DNA of 64,000 nucleotides from Paraburkholderia aromaticivorans (GCF_002278075.1 NZ_CP022990.1:1364001-1428000); one strand, 5' to 3'. Shown: positions 17,982 to 27,034, counted from the first letter of the stretch. The notes: a model not told the origin generated them from the sequence alone. Program-made: numbers and translations.

Positions 17982-17998
17982 CTTTTTTCGATACAAAT
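17982..17998. promoter_or_regulatory. 17-bp element upstream of cobS, shared with xsc
   Basis: CTTTTTTCGATACAAAT matches 15 of 17 positions of the element at 11264 upstream of xsc. It lies 84-100 bp upstream of the cobS start codon, in the 111-bp gap after the permease gene. Candidate shared regulator site. Confidence 0.4.
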
Positions 17999-18009
17999 CA
18001 TCTCGTTTT

Positions 18010-19440
18010 TTATCGATGATGGTGCCGGTACTCGACCGTTTCCGGCTCGCCGAAAATGGCGTCGCTCCTGCGGCCTCGCAGCGGATAAGCGAGCAGCAGC
18101 ACGCCCAGGCTCGCGACCCCGAACCATAGCGGCTGACGTTGCTCCGGAATGAAGGCCATCGCAACCAGAATGCCGACCATGCCGATGATCGCGACCCACG
18201 TGAGGTACGGGTAGCACCACATCCTCACCCGCAGCGTCTGCGGCGCATCCCGCTCGATGCGGGCGCGCAGCTTTAGTTGCGAGATCGCAATCAGCACATA
18301 GACGAAAATCGCCACCGTGCCGTACGAATTCACCAGAAACGCGAACACCGTATCCGGCGAGACATACGACATCACGACCGACGCATAGCCGAATACGGTG
18401 CCGATCAGAATTGCACGCACCGGCACGCCACGGCGGTTGACCCTGGCGAGCGCGGCGGGCGCGTCGCCGTGGCGCGTCAACGCGAAAATCATTCGCGACG
18501 CCGCGTAGAGTCCCGAATTGAGCGCCGACAGCACCGCCGTGAGCACGATGGCGTTCATGACGCTGGCCGCGGCCGGAATACCCATTGCGTCGAGCGCGCT
18601 CACATAGGGCGTCGCCATCTTCGGCGAGTTCCACGGCACGAGTGCAACGACGAGCAGGATCGAGCCGACATAAAAAACCAGCACGCGCGTGATCACCGAA
18701 TTGGTTGCTTTGGCGACCGCCTTCGCAGGCTCCTGCGCCTCGGCCGCCGCGATGGTGACGATTTCCGCTCCGAAGTAAAAGCCCGTGGCGGCGACCGCGC
18801 CGCTCAGTACCGGTCCGATTCCTTTGGGCATCAGGCCGCCGTGCGAGAGCAGCGTCGGCAGCACCTCCGTGACATGCTTCGACGCGGGCCACAGTCCCAG
18901 CACATACATGCCGCCGAGAAACAGAAACACCATGATCGCCGCGACCTTGATCGATGCGAACCAGAACTCGAATTCACCGTAACTGCCGACCGAGACCAGG
19001 TTGGTTGCGGTGAGCGTCACGAGCAAGACGAGACTGATCGCCCACGCGGGGACATCGGGCAACCAGAACTGCACGAGTTTCGCCCCCGCGACCGCCTCCA
19101 CCGCGACGACGATGACCCAGAAGTACCAGTACATCCAGCCGGTCAAAAAGCCGGCCAGATTGCCGGAGGCGCGCTTGCCGCCGAACGCCAGCCGCGCGTA
19201 TTCATAGAAGGAGCCGACGGCCGGCATCGCGCAGGCCATTTCACCGAGCATCCGCATGACCAGCACGACCAGCGCGCCGGTGATCAGAAACGACAATACC
19301 GCCGCGGGGCCGGCCTGCTGCACGACCACCCCGCTGCCCACGAAGAGCCCCGCGCCGATCACGCCGCCGAGGGCGATCATCGTCATGTGGCGCTGCTTGA
19401 GGCCCGCCTTCAATTCCGTTGTTTCTGTAGATCGCTGCAT
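18010..19440 (-). CDS. APC-family amino-acid permease (GabP/AnsP-like)
   Basis: Inner-membrane permease of 476 residues with about 12 hydrophobic segments. The first helix carries MIALGGVIGAGLFVGSG, the APC substrate-carboxylate motif, followed by the conserved EMACAMPAVGSFYEYA loop and GFYFGAEIVTIAAAEAQEP in helix 6. The ATG at 19440 follows GGAGGTGAC closely and is preferred to the longer open frame up to 19650. It stands between cobS and tauY on the same strand, so it may import taurine or another omega-amino acid in parallel with TauABC; beta-alanine/GABA-type substrates would also fit the family. Confidence 0.88.
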   Translation of the reverse strand: MQRSTETTELKAGLKQRHMTMIALGGVIGAGLFVGSGVVVQQAGPAAVLSFLITGALVVLVMRMLGEMACAMPAVGSFYEYARLAFGGKRASGNLAGFLTGWMYWYFWVIVVAVEAVAGAKLVQFWLPDVPAWAISLVLLVTLTATNLVSVGSYGEFEFWFASIKVAAIMVFLFLGGMYVLGLWPASKHVTEVLPTLLSHGGLMPKGIGPVLSGAVAATGFYFGAEIVTIAAAEAQEPAKAVAKATNSVITRVLVFYVGSILLVVALVPWNSPKMATPYVSALDAMGIPAAASVMNAIVLTAVLSALNSGLYAASRMIFALTRHGDAPAALARVNRRGVPVRAILIGTVFGYASVVMSYVSPDTVFAFLVNSYGTVAIFVYVLIAISQLKLRARIERDAPQTLRVRMWCYPYLTWVAIIGMVGILVAMAFIPEQRQPLWFGVASLGVLLLAYPLRGRRSDAIFGEPETVEYRHHHR

Positions 19441-19656
19441 GTCACCTCCACGTTCCGTCATCCGATCGCGAGCCGGGCCGGTCTGCCTGCGCAGCCGCCC
19501 GGGCCCGACGTCTTCAATACTGGATGGGGCGAGGACGCTTCGGCGTCTCGCCGGATGATTTGTGATGAAGCACCGCGCGCCGCTGGCGCACGGTGCAAGT
19601 GTGCACCGTTTGCCCCATGCGGGCGGCAAGATTCGAACCGCGCGCGACACGGCGGG

Positions 19657-21072
19657 TCAGGGTTTCTCGTCGCGGCGGAAATAGAGTTGATACAGCATCC
19701 GCTGGCCGATCCGCCGGAACGGCGCGAACGGATGTCCGGGCAAAGGCGACGTGAAGATCGGCAAGGTCTGCTTCGCGCCCTTTCCCGCAATGCGTTCGGC
19801 GAGCCGCCGGCCGGCCTGCTGCGAATACGACACACCGTTGCCGCCATAGCCGAGCGCGTAGTACACCGTCTGCATGGGATCCGGCTGATACACGCGCGGC
19901 ATCATGTCGTGGCTGACGTCCACCCAGCCCCACCATGAATAATCGATCGTGACGCCGCGCAAGGCCGGAAACTTGCGGACCATGCCTTCCACCAGCAGAT
20001 CGTAGTGGCGCGAATTCGGCGCATCGGCGCCGGTGATCGCGGAACGGCTGCCGATCTGCAAACGGTTGTCCGGCAGGAAACGATAGTAGAAGCGCAACGT
20101 GCGCGTATCCGTGAGCACCTGGGTCGTGCGAAAGTTGCACGCGGCGATTTCCTGCTTCGTGAGCGGGCGCGTGACCATCGAATTCGACAGGATCGGCATG
20201 ACGCGGCTGCGCAGCGAAGGGTGCAGCGTTTGCGCCGTGTACGCGCCGGTCGCAATGCCGACCGCCCGCGCGCGCACGGTGCCGCCGGGCGTACGCAAAT
20301 GATGCACGCCGTTGATGGTTTCCCAGCCGAGCACGGGGCTCGCCGGATGCACCCTGGCGCCTGCTTCACGGGCAAGTCGCAGATAGCCGAAGGCGAGCTT
20401 CAACGCATGAATGCCGATGCCCTCCGGCTCGTGAAGCGCGCCGGCCGCTTCCGCGTCGTTGACGTACTCGCGCTGGAGGGTGCGCTTGTCGATCAGTTCG
20501 GACGGGTAGCCGAACACGTCCTTCCAGACTTTGGCCTCGGCTGCGAGCTTCTGCATGATGCGCGGGCGGTGCGCAATCAGAAAATGGCCGCCCGGTTGCG
20601 GATCGCAATCGATCTCCGCGATCAGCGACTTGAAGTTATCGAACCCTTCCTGAATCTCGTCGTGCATTTTCAATGCGACGTCTTTACCCCAGCGCTCGAT
20701 CCATTGGGAACGCGACAGCCGGCCCGAGGCGTTCTGACCTTGCCCGCCGTTGCGGCTGCTGCAACCCCAGCTCGTCTTGTTGGCTTCCAGCACGACCGCC
20801 TTGATGCCGTGCTCCCGCGCGAGACAAAGCGCGGTAGCGAGCCCGGTATAGCCGCCGCCGATAATCGCCACATCCACGTCGACGTCCGCGGTGATCGGGC
20901 CGTCGTCTTCGGGCGGCGTGCCCGCGGTCGCGACCCAGTAGGTCGGCGCGTATTGCTTGCCCCAGCCAGGGCCTGGCGACACCAGCGGGTCGTACGCCGG
21001 ATCGTAGCGCGTATCGTCATCGCGGCGGGACGGCATGCCTTGCGCGACGCGTTCGATTTCACTGTGCTCCAT
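19657..21072 (-). CDS. tauY: FAD-dependent amine oxidoreductase, probable taurine dehydrogenase large subunit
   Basis: 471 residues of the DAO-fold flavoprotein family. The dinucleotide motif is AIIGGGYTGLATALCLA near residue 70, and TSWGCSSRNGGQGQNASGRL is the flavin-contact stretch seen in gamma-glutamylputrescine-oxidase-like enzymes. The C-terminal FAD contact is YALGYGGNGVSYSQQAGR. No signal peptide is seen. It is followed upstream (13 bp) by a small NTF2-fold gene, and a TauXY pair of this make-up deaminates taurine to sulfoacetaldehyde in Paracoccus-type bacteria. Since the island lacks a taurine:pyruvate aminotransferase, this pair supplies the missing step. The biochemical assignment is from family and context. 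Confidence 0.78.
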   Translation of the reverse strand: MEHSEIERVAQGMPSRRDDDTRYDPAYDPLVSPGPGWGKQYAPTYWVATAGTPPEDDGPITADVDVDVAIIGGGYTGLATALCLAREHGIKAVVLEANKTSWGCSSRNGGQGQNASGRLSRSQWIERWGKDVALKMHDEIQEGFDNFKSLIAEIDCDPQPGGHFLIAHRPRIMQKLAAEAKVWKDVFGYPSELIDKRTLQREYVNDAEAAGALHEPEGIGIHALKLAFGYLRLAREAGARVHPASPVLGWETINGVHHLRTPGGTVRARAVGIATGAYTAQTLHPSLRSRVMPILSNSMVTRPLTKQEIAACNFRTTQVLTDTRTLRFYYRFLPDNRLQIGSRSAITGADAPNSRHYDLLVEGMVRKFPALRGVTIDYSWWGWVDVSHDMMPRVYQPDPMQTVYYALGYGGNGVSYSQQAGRRLAERIAGKGAKQTLPIFTSPLPGHPFAPFRRIGQRMLYQLYFRRDEKP

Positions 21073-21085
21073 GTGAAGCTCCCGG

Positions 21086-21496
21086 TCAGCGTGCGAGGTT
21101 CTGCTTCGGACGTTCCTTGCGGAAAGCCCGCTTCACCGCGATGAGGCCGTCGCGAAACTCGAACAGGTCGCAACCTTCCGCCTCGATACGCCAGCCCTCC
21201 GCGTGCGTTCCCGTGAATACCCACTCGGACACGCCCCGTTCGCCGCTCACGTAGTGGCGGCCCTTGCCCCAATGTGCATCGGGAAAGGTCTTGAACACCG
21301 CTTCGAATGCCGCGCGCGTGGCCTCGCGGCCAACAAAGCGCGTACCGAAGACTTCCGGACCGCCTGCCGCATCGAATACGCAATCTTCCGTCATGAAGGT
21401 CATCAACGCGTTAGCGTCATGACGATTGAACGCGTCGGAAAACGCGGCCAGCGTGTCGGCCGTGACGTGCTGCAGTGGGGTCTGTGTTTGTGCCAT
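21086..21496 (-). CDS. tauX: SnoaL/NTF2-like small protein, probable taurine dehydrogenase small subunit
   Basis: 136 residues with the cone-shaped NTF2 fold pattern: FSDAFNRHDANALMTFMTEDCVF near the N-terminus, GREATRAAFEAVFKTFPDAHW in the middle and the C-terminal GCDLFEFRDGLIAVKRAF. The ATG at 21496 follows GGAGGAGAG; the frame is open further up to 21703 but without coding character. It lies 13 bp upstream of the flavoprotein gene and begins that operon, matching the tauX-tauY arrangement. An alternative is a ketosteroid-isomerase-related protein of unknown role. Its promoter region carries the TauR-type motif at 21695. Confidence 0.75.
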   Translation of the reverse strand: MAQTQTPLQHVTADTLAAFSDAFNRHDANALMTFMTEDCVFDAAGGPEVFGTRFVGREATRAAFEAVFKTFPDAHWGKGRHYVSGERGVSEWVFTGTHAEGWRIEAEGCDLFEFRDGLIAVKRAFRKERPKQNLAR

Positions 21497-21694
21497 TGCT
21501 CTCTCCTCCTGGATGACTTTCGATAAGGCATGAGACGCCGCCATCGGCTGGCGATCCGTGAGGAAATTGTAGGCAGGGGGTGTGTCCGGCCGGTAGGTCC
21601 AGTGCCGTGCTTTCGCCTGGTGCAGCACGTGGAAATACGGATCATGAACCGGGCCGCGGCGCGGGTGGCGCGCGCTTTGCGGCGTCTGCTGAAT

Positions 21695-21725
21695 TGGACT
21701 CATCGACTCCTGAGAACTGGCTCTA
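21695..21725 (+). promoter_or_regulatory. Probable TauR operator between tauX and the DUF3311/symporter operon
   Basis: TGGACTCA (21695-21702), 14 bases, CTGGCTCTA (21717-21725). The spacer shares CGACTCCT with the copy at 9623. The site lies in the divergent gap between tauX (start 21496) and the DUF3311 gene (start 21811 or 21853) and is oriented, as the other two copies are relative to their plus-strand genes, toward the symporter operon. Confidence 0.6.
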
Positions 21726-21810
21726 TGGTTCAGTTTTTTTGTTCGGCAACACTGCGAGTACCGGCCGTTACTTACACCGATTGCCTGTCCTTGCGCGACT
21801 GCCAGAGTTG

Positions 21811-22062
21811 ATGGCCGCGCGCGCCCATGACTTCACGCTGCGAGGAATCGAGGTGCTCAAACTGTTTATCGGACTCGGCATTCCCTATCTGGGCGTGATC
21901 GGCCTGCTGCCTTGGGTGGCTTCCGTCGACCGCTTCGTGCTGGGCGTGCCGTTCATCTACGCGTGGATCTTCGCGTGGTTCATCCTCACCTCCGGCTGCC
22001 TGATGATCTGCTGGCGCGTGTTCGACAGCCAGCACGACGAGTCCCACCCGCAAAACCGCTAA
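21811..22062 (+). CDS. DUF3311 small membrane protein
   Basis: 83 residues from the ATG at 21811, or 69 from a GTG at 21853 that has a better ribosome site (GAGGAAT) and fits the usual DUF3311 length. Two transmembrane segments: GLGIPYLGVIGLLPWVASVDR and the stretch around FIYAWIFAWFILTSGCLMICW. DUF3311 genes typically sit directly upstream of a sodium:solute symporter, as here (12 bp gap), and probably encode an accessory subunit. First gene of a four-gene operon. Confidence 0.8.
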   Translation: MAARAHDFTLRGIEVLKLFIGLGIPYLGVIGLLPWVASVDRFVLGVPFIYAWIFAWFILTSGCLMICWRVFDSQHDESHPQNR

Positions 22063-22074
22063 AGGAGTGTCCGG

Positions 22075-23460
22075 ATGGCCACCGCAGTCTTTCTCGGCTT
22101 CCTCGCTTTCTCGCTTTACCTCGCGATCCGTTCGAAGAAGGGTCGCGGTCCGCAAAGCGTGCATGATTTCTTCGTGGCGTCGCGGCAGTTCGGCGCCTAC
22201 CTCGTCTTCTTTCTCGCCGCCGGGGAGATCTACAGCATCGGCACGATGGTCGGCTTTCCGGGCGGCATCTATGCAAAAGGGCCGACCTACGGCGTCTGGT
22301 TTCTCGGTTACATTCTGCTCGCCTATCCCGTGGGCTATTTCATCGGCCCGAAGATCTGGCAAGCCGGCAAGCGCTATAACGCGATCACGCTGCCCGATCT
22401 GTTCAAGGGCCACTTTCAGAGCCGCTCGCTCGAACTGATCGTCGCGGGCTCCGCGATCGTCTTTCTGTTGCCGTGGGGCCAGTTGCAGTTCACCGGACTC
22501 GTCGCCGCGTTGAACGGTCTCGGCTGGAACTTCAAACCGCTCTATCTGATCCTGATCTCGGCGCTGCTCGCGTTCACCTATATCGCCATCGCGGGCGTGC
22601 GCGCATCGGCTTATATCGCCGTGCTGAAGGATATCCTGATGGTCGTCGCGATCGTCGTGACCGGCGTGGCCGTGTCGATGGAAGTGGGTGTCACCGATGT
22701 GTTTCATGCAGCCAGCCTGCATGTGAGCAACCAGATGAATCCGCACCAGCTGACCTTTTCGATGAGCACCATGCTGTTCCAGTCGCTCGGCTTCTACGTC
22801 ATGCCGTTCGCGGTGCAAAACTTCTTCACCGCCAAAAGCGCCAACACGATCCGCCGTACTCAGGTCGCGATGCCGCTTTACATGCTGATGTATCCGTTTC
22901 TCGTGGTCGCGTCGTACTATGCGATCAGTCAGAACCTGCATCTCGCCTCGCCCAACGAGGCGTTCTTCGCGGCCGCGATCCGGCTGTTGCCGGGCTGGCT
23001 GCTCGGCCTGGTCGCCGCCGGCGCGTCGCTGTCGGGCTTGCTCGTGCTGGCCGGCATCTGCCTCGCGATCGGCCCCATCGTCACACGCAATCTCTTGCCT
23101 GGCATGCCGGAGGCCCGTCAGAAGACCAGCGCGAAAGTGGTGATCGTGCTGTACCTGCTGGTGTCGATCGTGATGACGCTGCTCACCCCGAACCTGATGC
23201 TCACTCTGATCAACACCACGTATTACGGCGTGACGCAATTCTTCCCCGGCGTGATGGTCGTTCTGTTCGGACTGCGCGTGCGGCCGGCCGCCATCGCGTC
23301 CGGCATGTTGACCGGACAGGTGCTGGCGATCATTCTCTACGTGCTGCAGATCGATCTCGGCGGCTTCAATCTGGGACTGCTCTGCCTCGGCGTGAACCTG
23401 CTGGTACTCACCGCCGTGAATCTCACCGCAAAACCGAGCCGTGCGCACGCGCTGAGCTGA
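22075..23460 (+). CDS. Sodium:solute symporter (SSS family)
   Basis: Inner-membrane Na+-coupled importer of 461 residues with about 13 hydrophobic segments. Family marks are VHDFFVASRQFGAYLVFF, GEIYSIGTMVGFPGGIYAKG and AGVRASAYIAVLKDILM. AAAGGAG precedes the ATG. The substrate cannot be read from sequence. Its partners are a DUF3311 accessory protein upstream and an amidohydrolase plus COG0523 GTPase downstream, and the operon begins at a TauR-type motif, suggesting uptake of an organosulfonate or taurine conjugate. Pyruvate/monocarboxylate or pantothenate transport are the usual alternatives for this family. Confidence 0.88.
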   Translation: MATAVFLGFLAFSLYLAIRSKKGRGPQSVHDFFVASRQFGAYLVFFLAAGEIYSIGTMVGFPGGIYAKGPTYGVWFLGYILLAYPVGYFIGPKIWQAGKRYNAITLPDLFKGHFQSRSLELIVAGSAIVFLLPWGQLQFTGLVAALNGLGWNFKPLYLILISALLAFTYIAIAGVRASAYIAVLKDILMVVAIVVTGVAVSMEVGVTDVFHAASLHVSNQMNPHQLTFSMSTMLFQSLGFYVMPFAVQNFFTAKSANTIRRTQVAMPLYMLMYPFLVVASYYAISQNLHLASPNEAFFAAAIRLLPGWLLGLVAAGASLSGLLVLAGICLAIGPIVTRNLLPGMPEARQKTSAKVVIVLYLLVSIVMTLLTPNLMLTLINTTYYGVTQFFPGVMVVLFGLRVRPAAIASGMLTGQVLAIILYVLQIDLGGFNLGLLCLGVNLLVLTAVNLTAKPSRAHALS

Positions 23461-23492
23461 AACCGAGTTGAACGAACTTCAATCACCACCTT

Positions 23493-25154
23493 ATGACCCG
23501 ACGAGAAGAGCGGCACCCGGCGACACAAGTGTTCGTTGCGAAGAAAATCGTGACGATGAATCCCATGCAGCCGTATGCCACGCATGTGGCGATTCGTGAC
23601 GGCAAGATCCTGTCGGTGGGCGGCGCCGACGACGTAAAGCAATGGGGCGACGCTGACATCGTCGATACCTTCGCGGATAAGGTATTGATGCCCGGCTTCG
23701 TCGAAGGCCATTGCCATCTGATGGAAGGCGCGATGTGGGACGCCGTCTATGTCGGCTACTACGACCGCCGCGGTCCCGACGGCCGGCGCTGGCCCGGTCT
23801 GACGACGCTGGACGCCGTGATCGAGCGCCTGCGGGCCGCTCAGGCCGAAATGACATCGCCCGACGCCCCGTTGCTCGCCTGGGGCTTCGATCCCATCTTC
23901 TTCGGCACCACCCGTCTGAGCGTGCGGGAACTGGACACGGTGTCGGCCGAACGGCCCATCGTGATCCTGCATGCGAGCGTCCATCTGATGAACGTCAATT
24001 CGGCGATGTTGTCGCTCGCGGGCATCGACGCGGAAACGGATATAGACGGGATCGACAAGGACGAAAGCGGGCAGCCGACCGGCGAGCTGCAGGAGTTCGC
24101 GGCGATGTTCCCGGTCTACCGCGTGATCGGCGCCGGCCTTTCGATCGCCGCGAGCGAAAGCGCGAAGGCCATCTGGAATTTCGGCCGGGTTGCGCAACTC
24201 GCCGGCGTCACGACCGCTACCGATCTGGTCAACGACTTCTCCGAACTGGGCAATCGCAACCTGCGCGACGTCACCGGGCATGAAGCGTTTCCGGTGCGGA
24301 TCGTGCCCGCGTTCGCACCCCAACGCAGTCCTGAAGGCGGCGCTCAACAGGTGCTCGCCGCGATGCAAACCGCGACGCCGAAGCTGCATTTCGGCCCCGT
24401 CAAGTTCATCGTCGACGGGTCGATCCAGGGGTTCACGGCGCGCCTGAAATGGCCCGGCTATCTGAACGGCAAGCCCAATGGGCTATGGCTGATTCCGCCG
24501 AGCCAGTTCGTCGAGGTGTTCACGCCGTTTCACGAGGCAGGCCTGCAACTTCACGTGCACACCAACGGCAACGAGGCGACCGAACTCGTGCTCGATGCGT
24601 TCGAGCGGCTTCTCGCGCGCCATCCGCGCCGCGATCATCGCCATACGCTGCAGCACTGCCAGATGGCCGACGCGAGCCAACTCGCGCGAGCAAAGAGCCT
24701 CGGCCTGTGCATCAATTTCTTCTCGAACCATATCTACTACTGGGGCGATGCGCACTATACGCAAACCATGGGTGCGGACCGCGCGAATCGCATGAACGCA
24801 GTGGAATCCGCGCGCCGCCTGGGCATTCCGTTCGCTTTTCATTCCGACGCCCCCATCACGCCGCTCAATCCGCTCTTCACCGCGTGGTGCGCGTCGCAGC
24901 GCGAAACCGCGTCGGGCCGCGTGCTCGGTGAGAACGAACGCGTGCCGGTTGCCGACGCATTGCGCGCCATCACGCTCGGCGCTGCGTACACGCTGAAAAT
25001 GGACCATCTGGTGGGCAGTATCGAAGTCGGCAAATTCGCGGACTTCGCGGTGCTCGCGCAAGATCCGGCCGAAGTCGCGCCGCAGTGTTTGAAGGACCTG
25101 GAAGTGTGGGGCACGGTGCTCGGCGGCCGGGTCTTCCAGGCGCCGGCCGGATGA
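23493..25154 (+). CDS. Metal-dependent amidohydrolase (YtcJ/Amidohydro_3 type)
   Basis: 553-residue hydrolase of the amidohydrolase superfamily, probably cleaving an amide or related bond. Expected metal ligands are visible: HCH in VEGHCHLMEGA near residue 72, His in LHVHTNGNEA, His in HTLQHCQMAD and Asp in AFHSDAPITPLNP. There is no signal peptide, so it acts in the cytoplasm on imported substrate. The start at 23493 lacks a clear ribosome site; it is 32 bp after the symporter stop. Its end overlaps the COG0523 gene (ATGA). Together with the symporter it could release an amine such as taurine from an N-acyl compound; that is a hypothesis. Confidence 0.85.
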   Translation: MTRREERHPATQVFVAKKIVTMNPMQPYATHVAIRDGKILSVGGADDVKQWGDADIVDTFADKVLMPGFVEGHCHLMEGAMWDAVYVGYYDRRGPDGRRWPGLTTLDAVIERLRAAQAEMTSPDAPLLAWGFDPIFFGTTRLSVRELDTVSAERPIVILHASVHLMNVNSAMLSLAGIDAETDIDGIDKDESGQPTGELQEFAAMFPVYRVIGAGLSIAASESAKAIWNFGRVAQLAGVTTATDLVNDFSELGNRNLRDVTGHEAFPVRIVPAFAPQRSPEGGAQQVLAAMQTATPKLHFGPVKFIVDGSIQGFTARLKWPGYLNGKPNGLWLIPPSQFVEVFTPFHEAGLQLHVHTNGNEATELVLDAFERLLARHPRRDHRHTLQHCQMADASQLARAKSLGLCINFFSNHIYYWGDAHYTQTMGADRANRMNAVESARRLGIPFAFHSDAPITPLNPLFTAWCASQRETASGRVLGENERVPVADALRAITLGAAYTLKMDHLVGSIEVGKFADFAVLAQDPAEVAPQCLKDLEVWGTVLGGRVFQAPAG

Positions 25155-26080
25155 GTGCGATTCCGCTCGTCGTCATCGGCGGCTATCTCGGCGCCGGCAA
25201 GACGACCCTGCTCAACCATGTCCTGAGCCACGCCGGATCGCGGCGCATCACCGTGCTCGTCAACGACTTCGGCTCGATCAATATCGATGCATCGCTGATT
25301 CGCCAGCGCACCGACGACGTGATCAACCTGGAGAACGGCTGCGTCTGCTGTTCGATCGGCGGCCGGCTGGTCGAGGCGCTGCTCGCCGTGAGTGCGCGCC
25401 CCGATGCGCCGGATCTGCTGATCATCGAGGCGAGCGGCGTGTCCGACCCGGTGCGCATCGCGCAGATCGGCTTGCTGGATCGCGCGTTTCGGCTCGACGG
25501 CATCGTGGTGCTCGTGGACGCGGAGCGTGTCGAGTCAACGCTGGCCGATCCCTATGTCGGCGACATTGCGCGGCGGCAGATCGAAGGCGCTAGCGCCATC
25601 GTGCTGAACAAGATGGACCTGTTCAGCGAACCGTCGCGCGAAGCGCTCGTCGCGCGCGTCGAAGCGCTGGCGCGCAGCCGGATCATCGTGCAGGCGACGC
25701 ATGCGGCCGCGCCGCTCGATCTGATCTTCGACAGGCATGTGATGCCCGCGCGCGATACCGGCGCACTAACGCCGTCCGTCTCTCACACGCCGCGCGAGCT
25801 CGGCAGCTTTTCGATCGCCACCGACGCACGGCTGAGCCGCAAGAAACTCAAGGAAGCGCTGCAAAGCGTCTCGGCAAAACTGTTGCGCGCAAAGGGTTTT
25901 GTCCGGCTGGAGAGCGACGGCGCGTCGCATGAATTGCACGTGGTCGGCAACCGCGTGATGATCAGCGCGTCCTCTGCCCGGAGCGGCGCGCAGTCGCAGA
26001 TCGTTTTCATCGGCATGTTCGATCGGAACGACGAAGCCCAGGCGAGAGCCGCGCTCAAAGCCGCTGAAATCAGCACGTGA
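25151..26080 (+). CDS. COG0523 (CobW/ZigA-type) metallochaperone GTPase
   Basis: 309 residues. The P-loop GYLGAGKTTLLNHVL lies at residues about 9-23, the metal-binding CxCC in LENGCVCCSIGG near residues 60-71, switch segment IIEASGVSDPVRI, and the guanine-specificity motif NKMD. A C-terminal CobW_C-like domain follows. COG0523 GTPases deliver Zn or other metals to client enzymes. The start codon overlaps the amidohydrolase stop, so the metal-dependent hydrolase is the likely client. A role in cobalamin synthesis is less likely, although cobS/cobT-like genes lie 8 kb away. Confidence 0.87.
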   Translation: MSAIPLVVIGGYLGAGKTTLLNHVLSHAGSRRITVLVNDFGSINIDASLIRQRTDDVINLENGCVCCSIGGRLVEALLAVSARPDAPDLLIIEASGVSDPVRIAQIGLLDRAFRLDGIVVLVDAERVESTLADPYVGDIARRQIEGASAIVLNKMDLFSEPSREALVARVEALARSRIIVQATHAAAPLDLIFDRHVMPARDTGALTPSVSHTPRELGSFSIATDARLSRKKLKEALQSVSAKLLRAKGFVRLESDGASHELHVVGNRVMISASSARSGAQSQIVFIGMFDRNDEAQARAALKAAEIST

Positions 26081-26110
26081 CCCGGACCGCGCGGTAAGCC
26101 GCCAGAAAAC

Positions 26111-27034
26111 CTAGCGCCTTAACTCCGAGACGATCTTCTCCGCCAGAAAGTCGCACGGCGGGCGCTTCGACGCGGTGCTGCGCGCCAACACCATTTCGAG
26201 CGCCTGGATCTCGGGCAATCCATGCGTGCGCCCGAGGAGCGTGAAGTGCGCCGGGACCGCGCATCGCGCGAGCGGGACAATGGCCAGCCCCGCTTCGGCC
26301 ATCGACAGCAGCCCCAGCAGACTCGGACTCTCGTACGAGGTCCGATAGGGAATCTTCGCCCGCTCGAGGCTCCGAATGGCATTCTCCCGCGCGACGCTGC
26401 CCGGCAGAAACACGGCGATCGGCAGCGGCCTTTCGCGCCAGATTTCATCGGCGCTCGGCGCCGCCGCCCATTCCATCGGTTCGAGCCGGATGAACTCGCC
26501 GGACAAGCCCTTGACTCGTGTCGCGCACACGAGATCGACCGAACCGTCTTTCACCATCGGCGCCAAGGCGACGCTCGGCAGACCGACCACCTGAATCTCC
26601 ACCTTCGGATAGGTCGCGGAAAACTTCTTCAGGATCGGCGGCAACAGCGACGACGCGTAGTCGTCCGGCACACCGATACTCACGCGCCCGGTCACGTCCG
26701 GCCGCACCACCGCCGCCCAGGCCTCGTCGCGCAATGCGAGCATGCGCCGGGCGTAGGTCAGCAGCACTTCGCCGTCCTGCGTCGGGACCACATTCCTCGG
26801 CTTGCGCACGAACAGCGGCTTGCCGAGCGCGGTCTCGAGCGTCTTGATCTGCATGCTCACCGCCGATTGCGAGCGATGCACGACTTCCGCCGCCCGGCTG
26901 ATGTTGCCGGTGTCGGCGACGGCCACGATCATGGTCATCACGTCCAGGTCGAGCGCTTTCAAAGGTCTGGTATCAGAAAAGTAGATAGATTCGATCAATA
27001 TTACGCGATTTTCTAAGGTAGCGACATCGGGCAT
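26111..27034 (-). CDS. LysR-family transcriptional regulator
   Basis: 307 residues from the ATG at 27034. The helix-turn-helix is VADTGNISRAAEVVHRSQSA with the following VSMQIKTLETALGKPLFVR; a PBP2 effector domain follows (VSIGVPDDYASSLLPPIL). The ATG leaves only 23 bp to the divergent hydrolase gene and adds about 25 residues before the usual LysR N-terminus, so a TTG start at 26962 is a serious alternative; the AT-rich stretch 26970-27035 would then be promoter. Likely controls the divergent alpha/beta hydrolase. Effector unknown. Confidence 0.87.
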   Translation of the reverse strand: MPDVATLENRVILIESIYFSDTRPLKALDLDVMTMIVAVADTGNISRAAEVVHRSQSAVSMQIKTLETALGKPLFVRKPRNVVPTQDGEVLLTYARRMLALRDEAWAAVVRPDVTGRVSIGVPDDYASSLLPPILKKFSATYPKVEIQVVGLPSVALAPMVKDGSVDLVCATRVKGLSGEFIRLEPMEWAAAPSADEIWRERPLPIAVFLPGSVARENAIRSLERAKIPYRTSYESPSLLGLLSMAEAGLAIVPLARCAVPAHFTLLGRTHGLPEIQALEMVLARSTASKRPPCDFLAEKIVSELRR

